Part shown: positions 58,909 through 64,000 of the stretch, in pieces
Layout: each line of letters starts with the position of its first letter
How positions within the stretch are numbered: the first letter of the stretch is position 1
NCBI RefSeq assembly: GCF_017487345.1
Contig: NZ_CP062006.1
Span: 1,246,001-1,310,000 of the forward strand
Direction of reading: 5' to 3'
DNA from: Brevundimonas pondensis
GTDB lineage: Bacteria > Pseudomonadota > Alphaproteobacteria > Caulobacterales > Caulobacteraceae
Length of the DNA stretch: 64,000 nucleotides
The notes under the pieces: generated by a model
The model's database searches: none
The model's input: only the letters and a program-made list of their open reading frames with translations
Told to the model about the DNA's origin: nothing
Translations under genes and position numbers: made by a program

Positions 58909-59155
58909 CGGGGCGGGAGATGCGCTTGCGGACGTCCGGCGGCGTCGCCGGGCGGATCGGTCGACGTCGGCGCGACGCCAGCCAGGCTTCGACCTCCGCC
59001 AGATCCCAGACGACGCATCGCGGGGTCAGGAGGAAGCGTTTCGGAAACTCGCCCCGCTGTTCCATCTCCCAGATGGTACTGTCCGCCAGGGGGACCATCT
59101 GAAGCAGCTGCGCCTTTCTGATTGACCGCGTCAGCGGAGGGTCGGACCGGTTCAT
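58865..59155 (-). CDS. AlpA-family transcriptional regulator / excisionase-like protein
   Basis: A 96-aa protein whose core IRKAQLLQMVPLADSTIWEMEQRGEFPKRFLLTPRCVVWDLAEVEAWLASRR is the AlpA/MerR-like HTH found in P4-type islands. It overlaps the integrase 3' end by 44 bp on the opposite strand. AlpA proteins regulate excision and integrase expression. The tail after residue 65 is arginine-rich. Confidence 0.85.
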   Translation of the reverse strand: MNRSDPPLTRSIRKAQLLQMVPLADSTIWEMEQRGEFPKRFLLTPRCVVWDLAEVEAWLASRRRRPIRPATPPDVRKRISRPVRDADRNGVLPFQG

Positions 59156-59368
59156 CGTCGCTCTCCTTAAAAGCCTTCGGGAATCGAAGGCGAAAGCTGA
59201 AGGAGCGGCCAGCCGTCAGCTTTGCGCCCGCCAGGCTGCGGGTCGACACATGCGCGCAGTGCTGCGAAGGGCGTGGGACTGCCCTGTTGGGGCTGCGTAC
59301 GATCACAGCTCCGGCGATCTGGTCGAAGCTTTGCGTCAGCGGCGACCGGGCTTAGGAGGGAGAGCGAG

Positions 59369-60928
59369 ATGCTCCTGCTGGGCGCTGCCTTCTCGCGCAG
59401 CCAGACGGGGTGGCTCAGGCAAAGCCCGTGGGTGGCGGATCGGCTCCGACCCATTCCCGGCCTTGTCGCGCAGGAGGAGATCGATCGAATTTGTGGGGAT
59501 TGGGACGGCGCCTGCGAGCAGGTGCATCGTCATGCCCTGGCCAGGTCCAAGGAGATCGAGCGGGTCGCCAGGGTCCATCGGGATCCCTTTGAACCCATCC
59601 TGCCCATTCTCGAAGCGGCGAGCCCTGTCGGCGAGTATCGCAAGATCACGGAAGAAATCCTGCGCCGCATGCCCGAAGAGAGGCGCTATCCCCGGGCCGC
59701 CGCAGAAGCGGTCCGGTCCTTCCTAATGCTGAGGCTGGGTCTGCACCTCGGCGTACGGCAGAAGAACCTGCGGCAACTCCAACTGCGTCCGCGGGGGAGC
59801 CCGCCGACGCCCGAGAGGGAACTGGAGGTCCGGCGGTGCGGCGAACTGCGTTGGAGCGAAAGGGAAGGCGGCTGGGAGGTCTTCATTCCCTGCGTGGCCT
59901 TCAAGAACTCCGGTTCGGCCTACTTCTCCAAACGCCCGTTCCGGCTTCTGTTGCCGGACCTCGGCGGATTGTATCGCTGGATCGACGCCTATGTCGGACG
60001 CCATCGGCCGGCCTTGTTGAACGGCTCGCGCGATCCAGGCACCTTCTTCGTCAAGACCGTGAAGACCTCGAGCCGCGACGCCGCCTACAACCAGCACACC
60101 TTTTACAGCGCCTGGCGCCAGGTGATCCAGCGGTACGGGATCTACAACCCCTACACGGGGAGGGGGGCGATCCCGGGCCTGCTTCCCCACGGGCCGCACA
60201 ATGTGAGGGACGTCCTGGCGACCCATGTGCTGAAGCTGACGGGTTCTTACGAGCAGGCCAGCTACGCCATCCAGGACACGGCGGTTGAGTTCCCGCCCGG
60301 GGGCGGCTTCACGCTGATCCTTGCGGCCGGACCTGATCGAACCCCTGAGCGCGGCGTGCCAGAGCAGAAGCTGGCACGGGCGCTCGACGTCGACGTCAAG
60401 GCGATCCAGCGACGCCGTAGCCTGCTCGACGGGGTGGCCCCTGAGGTCGTGGACCTGCTGAAGACCCGCAACGTCAATCCGGTCACCTTTGACGTGCTGC
60501 GCAAGATGCGGCCGATGCGCCAGGTCGAGGCTGCGGAGCTGATGTTGTCGGCCAACAATTTCACCTCGGCCTACGCCAAGGCCCTCCTGGCCGCCACCAG
60601 GCAGGGCGACCTCCTGCGCCAGGACAAGCCGAAGCGCATCGGCGGCATGACGCCGGAACAGATGGCGCGCATGGAGCGGGAGATGGCTTCGCTTACCAGT
60701 GACTTCCGGGCGATCGAGGCGTCCTACGGCGACGACGTACTCCACCTGGTGGTTGCGAGCGGCTACCTGAACCGCCTGTTGTCCAACCCGGCGATCGAGC
60801 GACACCTGACGAATCGCCATCCAGAACTGGTGGACGAATTCCGGGCCATCATCGCAGCCTCCTCACTCGATGAGGCCGCCGGGGGCGAGGCGCTGCCGGG
60901 AGGTGAGCCTGACCGGGAAGGGCAGTGA
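59369..60928 (+). CDS. Chimera: tyrosine-recombinase-like body joined to ParB/RepB C-terminal domain
   Basis: A 519-aa ORF. Residues 1-305 look like a large tyrosine recombinase: R130 in LGLHLGVRQKNLRQL, possible K179, H277-N-V-R280 in PHNVRDVLATHVLKLTGSYEQASYAIQDT. After A-I-Q-D-T (304) the Tyr box is missing. From about 326 (ERGVPEQKLARALDVDVKAIQRRRSLLDGV) it becomes the HTH and C-terminal RepB plasmid-partition domain (RKMRPMRQVEAAELM, to 495), lacking the ParB nuclease-like N-terminus. AGGAGGGAG just upstream makes ATG 59369 the start; frame is open through the join. Confidence 0.75.
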   Translation: MLLLGAAFSRSQTGWLRQSPWVADRLRPIPGLVAQEEIDRICGDWDGACEQVHRHALARSKEIERVARVHRDPFEPILPILEAASPVGEYRKITEEILRRMPEERRYPRAAAEAVRSFLMLRLGLHLGVRQKNLRQLQLRPRGSPPTPERELEVRRCGELRWSEREGGWEVFIPCVAFKNSGSAYFSKRPFRLLLPDLGGLYRWIDAYVGRHRPALLNGSRDPGTFFVKTVKTSSRDAAYNQHTFYSAWRQVIQRYGIYNPYTGRGAIPGLLPHGPHNVRDVLATHVLKLTGSYEQASYAIQDTAVEFPPGGGFTLILAAGPDRTPERGVPEQKLARALDVDVKAIQRRRSLLDGVAPEVVDLLKTRNVNPVTFDVLRKMRPMRQVEAAELMLSANNFTSAYAKALLAATRQGDLLRQDKPKRIGGMTPEQMARMEREMASLTSDFRAIEASYGDDVLHLVVASGYLNRLLSNPAIERHLTNRHPELVDEFRAIIAASSLDEAAGGEALPGGEPDREGQ

Positions 60929-60972
60929 ATTCGCCGGTCCTCCGTGTCCGGGGGCTGCCCATTCTTTCCTAG

Positions 60973-61194
60973 TCAGGCGATGATCGCACCCATCAACCAT
61001 TGTTTGAATGCTGCAGCATCCGCCGCCGTCTCGAACGAGTAGTTGTCGCCGTTGGCGAAGAACCAGCCGTCGCCGGGCCGTTTCTGCAGCCAGGCCAAGA
61101 TCCGGGCTCGTGCTTCCGGCCCGCGATCCGGCATGCTCATGGTGACGGTCTTGCCCTTGGCCCTGGCGTGTTCGATCGGCGTCAGTCGTTTCAT
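60973..61194 (-). CDS. Small protein of the integrative element
   Basis: A 73-aa protein: MKRLTPIEHARAKGKTVTMSMPD, then ARARILAWLQKRPGDGWFFANGDNYSFETAADAAAFKQWLMGAIIA. The tail with WFFANGDNYSFETAADAAAFKQWLMG resembles short uncharacterised proteins of proteobacterial mobile elements. ATG 61194 is chosen, ATG 61134 is possible. It is convergent with the chimera gene, 44 bp apart. Confidence 0.6.
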   Translation of the reverse strand: MKRLTPIEHARAKGKTVTMSMPDRGPEARARILAWLQKRPGDGWFFANGDNYSFETAADAAAFKQWLMGAIIA

Positions 61195-61387
61195 CCGGCG
61201 GGTAGAAGGTGGTTCGCTAGCCCTGTCGATGCGCGCCGACCGGTTCTCAACAGATGCGAAGAGCCTGGGGATGGGACGGCCTTGAGGTCCGGTTCGGCTT
61301 GCAGTGAGCGACAGAAGCTGGATCGCACGTCCCGCGCCGTACCCGTGGGCCGCAGTTGTTGTTGTCAAGGGTGGGGAATGTTCTTTG

Positions 61388-61624
61388 AAGTAACGCGTCG
61401 CATGATATTCTGAGATTTATGGTGACTCATGCTGATGCCGCTGGCGCATTGGAAATGCGCTGTTGTCAATATGTACCGAAAGGTGACTGCATCACGCGTT
61501 TTTTACATCGGCTAATTTCGTTATTGTTTTCAGAATATTTAAATTCAGTCGGTCTCCGGATCGGCTTTGGTGGTTCGTAATGAATAAAGTCGTGAAAATA
61601 CAAAATCATAAATCGATTTATGCA
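61388..61624. other. AT-rich right end of the element, no gene seen
   Basis: About 240 bp with A/T-rich runs (for example attttaaattca-like stretches near 61530 and tgaaaatacaaaatcat near 61590). An apparent 64-codon minus ORF (61466-61660) crosses the attachment repeat and lacks any recognisable sequence, so it is not called. The stretch may bind host or element factors. The rest of the gap from 61195 shows nothing supportable. Confidence 0.5.
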
Positions 61625-61637
61625 ATCGAGTGGGAAT
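61625..61637 (+). repeat. Right attachment repeat (attR core)
   Basis: ATCGAGTGGGAAT identical to 57349-57361. Followed by GA, so in the guaA frame it spells I-E-W-E-TGA, the presumed original guaA end. Confidence 0.85.
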
Positions 61638-61675
61638 GATCCACCGCAGCAGGGCTGCAAACGTCTGATGAGCCG

Positions 61676-61711
61676 CGCCCTTCGGAGAAATCTGGAGGGC
61701 GTTTCTCGTTT
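61676..61711 (+). terminator. Likely original guaA terminator, now separated from guaA
   Basis: CGCCCT at 61676-61681 pairs with AGGGCG at 61696-61701, followed by TTTCTCGTTTT. It lies 37 bp after the repeat's TGA. Relative to the right attachment repeat it is where a guaA terminator would be before insertion. Confidence 0.55.
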
Positions 61712-61722
61712 TCGGCAACGGG

Positions 61723-62394
61723 TCAGGCCGAAATGGACAGGCCGGGCAGATCGGGCTGATCGCCTGACATGGACCGGCGCTGGAGCGCCGCAACGGCCGC
61801 CATGCGGCTGTGGACGCCCAACAATCGGAACGCGGCGGTGATGTGAACCTTCACCGTACTTTCTGCGATCTGCAGACTGCGAGCGATTTCCTTGTTGGAC
61901 TTGCCGACTGACAGCAGGGACAGGACTTCGCGTTGTCGCTGGGTCAGGAGCTCAGCGTGACCGGGCGACATGTCGTCGGGACGAGCGTCTGACGGAAGGT
62001 CACAGACCATCGGCGGAACATAGATTTGACCAGCGAGGACCGAGCGGAAGCCGGCAGCCATCTCGGCGGCGGCGAACTGCTTGGGAACATAACCATGGGC
62101 GCCTGCGGCCAGGGCGTTCAGGATTGAGCGTCGGGCCTGGGGCCAGGCCACCACCACCACCTTGAGGTCCGGTTGATGGCGACGAAGATGGCGCACGCCG
62201 TCCAGGGCGTTCATGCCCGGCAGGTCAAGGTCCACAGAGAGCATCCTGGTGTCCGGCGCGGCCAACAGGCCGCGGAGGACGCCCGCATAGTCTGCCTCCT
62301 CACGGATGTCGGCAGCCGCCAGGTGGTTGTGCAATGTGGCGACCAGCCCGGCGCGGTAAAGGGGCTGGGCGTCCGCCACCATAATCGTTTCCAT
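61723..62394 (-). CDS. LuxR/NarL-family response regulator with degenerate receiver
   Basis: A 223-aa protein with an N-terminal receiver (about 1-120) and a C-terminal LuxR-type HTH (LTQRQREVLSLLSVGKSNKEIARSLQIAESTVKVHITAAFRLLGV). D55 in SVDLDLPGM and K104 are present, but one acidic-pocket Asp is Ala (VADAQP) and the Thr/Ser switch position reads A82-W83. Phosphorylation may be weak or absent. No histidine kinase is adjacent. Located 216 bp downstream of, and in the same direction as, the secretion operon. Confidence 0.85.
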   Translation of the reverse strand: METIMVADAQPLYRAGLVATLHNHLAAADIREEADYAGVLRGLLAAPDTRMLSVDLDLPGMNALDGVRHLRRHQPDLKVVVVAWPQARRSILNALAAGAHGYVPKQFAAAEMAAGFRSVLAGQIYVPPMVCDLPSDARPDDMSPGHAELLTQRQREVLSLLSVGKSNKEIARSLQIAESTVKVHITAAFRLLGVHSRMAAVAALQRRSMSGDQPDLPGLSISA

Positions 62395-62411
62395 CCCTCA
62401 GCCCATCACTC

Positions 62412-62610
62412 GAATGCGGTTCCGTTTTGCTGACAAAATGCTGCCACATATATCAGTATTCGCAATCATTAAATCGCAGCGTTATGCTTCTGTCTTTGTT
62501 TTCGTTATATGTTTGCTGCTTGATAATGATCGGCGAAAACATTCATTTTATTATGTTGTATCAAATGATGCGGTAATGATTGTTTTTTCGCCTTTCAGGT
62601 GTTTGGGCTT
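62412..62610. other. AT-rich intergenic region upstream of the LuxR-type gene
   Basis: About 200 bp much richer in A and T than the surrounding DNA, with several TATAT/TTATT runs and no gene in it. On the minus strand it would hold the promoter of the response regulator at 61723-62394. Confidence 0.5.
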
Positions 62611-63957
62611 TTAGTGCTCGCGGCCCGACCTCCAGAGCGTTTGAGTCAAGGGCTCCAGAAGATAGGTCAGGGCGCTGCGTGACCGTAGGGGGACCAGGAC
62701 TTCGGCGGGCAGTCCTGCGCGCAGACCTGTGTCACCGCGCACCTGTTTGATCTTTTCCAGTTCAGTCGGCGGGACGACGACCTCGATTTCGAAGTAGCGG
62801 GCGCCGGTGCGCGGGTCTTCGAAGCTGTCAGCGGAGACACGGCTGATGGATCCCTCGAGAATAGGCAGGTTTCGTTCCTGGAGCGCGGAGAAACGGACCT
62901 GGGTCTTCATTCCGGGTTTCAGATCGTCGGCATCGGACGGCGCGGCGCGGGCCTCTACGACCAGTGCGCGGTCCTGGGGCACGATCTCCATGATAACTGA
63001 ACCGGCCCCCACCACGCCGCCGACGGTGAAGGTGGTCAGACCCACCACCCTGCCGCTGGATGGGGCGCGTATGACGGAACGGCTGATTTGTTCGCGAAGG
63101 GCGGAAATTTTGGGCTGTGTTTCGTCCAGGCGTTGCTGGATGACACCGAGTTCGGCAGCGATTTCCTCCAGTCGCGCGCGATCCAGAGAGACCATCTGCA
63201 GACGGGTTTCGCCTATGGCTTCGGAGGTGCGTGCGGAATCGGCGCGCAGGGCGCCGTACTGCCCGTCCAGTTCCGCAGCGCTGCGCTCCATGGCGCGAAT
63301 ACGGTTCACAGCGACGAAGCCCTCGGGCAGCAGCCGTCGCATGCCGGTCAGCTCGTCGCTCAGCAACCTTTGCTGCTCACGATTGGAGGTCATCTGATGC
63401 GACAGGCCGCCAATCTGTTCCGATTGTTGCCTTATGCGCTGCGACAGGACCGCGCGCTCGGTCTGGATTGAAGCCCGCCGTGCAGTCAGCAACTGTTGCT
63501 GGCCAGCCAAGGCCTCTTCAGCCAGGGCCGCGTCTCCAGGAGGCAGGGCGGCGAATTCCGGCGGCGGCGTCATGGCGACGCGCCCGTCCTGTTCTGCGTT
63601 GAGACGCGCCTGTCGCGCCAGAAGCGAGATGACTTCGCTGGTCATGGCGCGTTCGGATGCGATCAGTTCAGGCGTCGCGACGCGCAGCAGGGGCTGACCG
63701 GTGCGGACGGTTTGCCCCTCCGTGACATAAAGGCCGGTAACGACCCCGCCGTCACTGTGCTGCACGGCCTGACGATTGCCGGACACTGCGACCACGCCAT
63801 CGGCCATGGCGCCTGAATCCAGGGGTACGAAGGCGGCCCACCCCAGGAAGCCCAGGAAGAAGGCGCCGGCGATGAAAAGGCCGATCCGCGCCTCTCGGTG
63901 AGGCGCGTCCAGGGTCTCCAGAGCCGTATCGGCCTTTGTCTGATTGACGGCGGTCAT
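62611..63957 (-). CDS. HlyD-type periplasmic adaptor of a type I secretion system
   Basis: A 448-aa membrane fusion protein. One N-terminal transmembrane helix (IGLFIAGAFFLGFLGWAAFVPLDSGAMADGVV), then lipoyl and long coiled-coil segments (about 100-300), and a C-terminal beta domain with VIRAPSSGRVVGLT and GMKTQVRFSA. It bridges an inner-membrane ABC exporter to a TolC-like outer channel. Its ATG is 1 bp beyond the stop of the ABC gene. The secreted protein is not in the window. Confidence 0.9.
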   Translation of the reverse strand: MTAVNQTKADTALETLDAPHREARIGLFIAGAFFLGFLGWAAFVPLDSGAMADGVVAVSGNRQAVQHSDGGVVTGLYVTEGQTVRTGQPLLRVATPELIASERAMTSEVISLLARQARLNAEQDGRVAMTPPPEFAALPPGDAALAEEALAGQQQLLTARRASIQTERAVLSQRIRQQSEQIGGLSHQMTSNREQQRLLSDELTGMRRLLPEGFVAVNRIRAMERSAAELDGQYGALRADSARTSEAIGETRLQMVSLDRARLEEIAAELGVIQQRLDETQPKISALREQISRSVIRAPSSGRVVGLTTFTVGGVVGAGSVIMEIVPQDRALVVEARAAPSDADDLKPGMKTQVRFSALQERNLPILEGSISRVSADSFEDPRTGARYFEIEVVVPPTELEKIKQVRGDTGLRAGLPAEVLVPLRSRSALTYLLEPLTQTLWRSGREH

Positions 63958-63958
63958 G

Positions 63959-64000
63959 TCAGCGAGCCTTCATGTTGACGACGTTGGCCGCGGCGGTGAC
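63959..64000 (-). CDS. ABC transporter (type I secretion permease/ATPase), C-terminal end
   Basis: The last 13 codons plus TGA read VTAAANVVNMKAR. The sequence and the position directly upstream of hlyD match the C-terminus of type I secretion ABC proteins, which often end with AANVV-like residues. The remainder lies outside the window. Confidence 0.7.
   Translation of the reverse strand, partial: VTAAANVVNMKAR

Larger units (their letters stand above)
57349..61637. mobile_element. Small integrative element inserted at the 3' end of guaA
   Basis: A 4.3-kb block from ATCGAGTGGGAAT at 57349-57361 to the same word at 61625-61637. Contents in order: inverted-repeat terminator, GACGGT motifs, integrase, AlpA-type regulator (reverse), recombinase-ParB chimera, a small gene (reverse) and an AT-rich tail. 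The guaA 3' end is a known insertion hot spot for tyrosine-integrase islands. No transfer, replication or obvious cargo genes remain, so it may be a reduced relic or a mobilised satellite. Confidence 0.85.

Noticed and set aside
61466..61660. 64-codon minus ORF in the AT-rich element end
   Set aside because: Crosses the attachment repeat, has no recognisable sequence, and no ribosome binding site.

Overview
The window is a high-GC alphaproteobacterial chromosome segment, most likely Brevundimonas or a close Caulobacteraceae relative. The main evidence is the divK-pleD pair followed by convergent rpmG. DivK closely resembles Caulobacter DivK as I remember it, and PleD has D53, the I-site R359xxD362 and GGEEF at 368-372. 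Most of the DNA is ordinary housekeeping sequence with dense, often 1-4 bp overlapping genes. No tRNA, rRNA or CRISPR array was seen.

Layout. 0-13 kb: partial HIT protein, holin-like membrane protein, DUF2239, D,D-carboxypeptidase with SPOR domain, phasin, clpS-clpA, CsbD, an acetyltransferase/ridA pair, dinB, divK-pleD, rpmG. 13-22 kb: rnr-nudix-DUF5990, a reverse-transsulfuration pair (cystathionine beta-synthase and a gamma-lyase/synthase), two cold-shock genes with a duplicated upstream element, a TorF-type outer membrane protein and a nitronate monooxygenase. 22-29 kb: queF, a low-GC acquired gene with a HEPN-like motif beside a 5'-truncated DUF817 remnant, palindromic intergenic repeats, cysE, an Ala/Lys/Pro histone-H1-like protein and prmA.

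29-38.6 kb is a complete salicylate-to-gentisate catabolic locus. It has an IclR regulator, a divergent ferredoxin reductase, and an operon for the salicylate 5-hydroxylase oxygenase (alpha, beta), a Rieske ferredoxin, gentisate 1,2-dioxygenase, fumarylpyruvate hydrolase, an aromatic-acid MFS transporter, maleylpyruvate isomerase and an outer membrane porin. A perfect TGCAC-N3-GTGCA palindrome beside a TTGACA box lies in the divergent promoter. 38.6-57.4 kb: aminopeptidase P, lrgA/lrgB-like genes, aldo/keto reductase, exonuclease, ligA, M28 peptidase, cyclophilin, rlmE, guaB, an rsmB-like methyltransferase, an MTA/SAH nucleosidase-like gene and guaA.

57.35-61.64 kb is a small integrative element inserted in the 3' end of guaA, bounded by a 13-bp direct repeat (57349-57361 and 61625-61637). 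It carries a complete tyrosine integrase, repeated GACGGT motifs, an AlpA-type regulator, a 519-codon ORF that joins a tyrosine-recombinase body lacking its catalytic Tyr to the C-terminal half of a ParB/RepB partition protein, and a small unknown protein. The right repeat still reads I-E-W-E-stop (TGA) in the guaA frame, so it records the original end of guaA. Beyond it lie a LuxR-type regulator with a degenerate receiver and a type I secretion operon that runs off the window, with AT-rich DNA around them.
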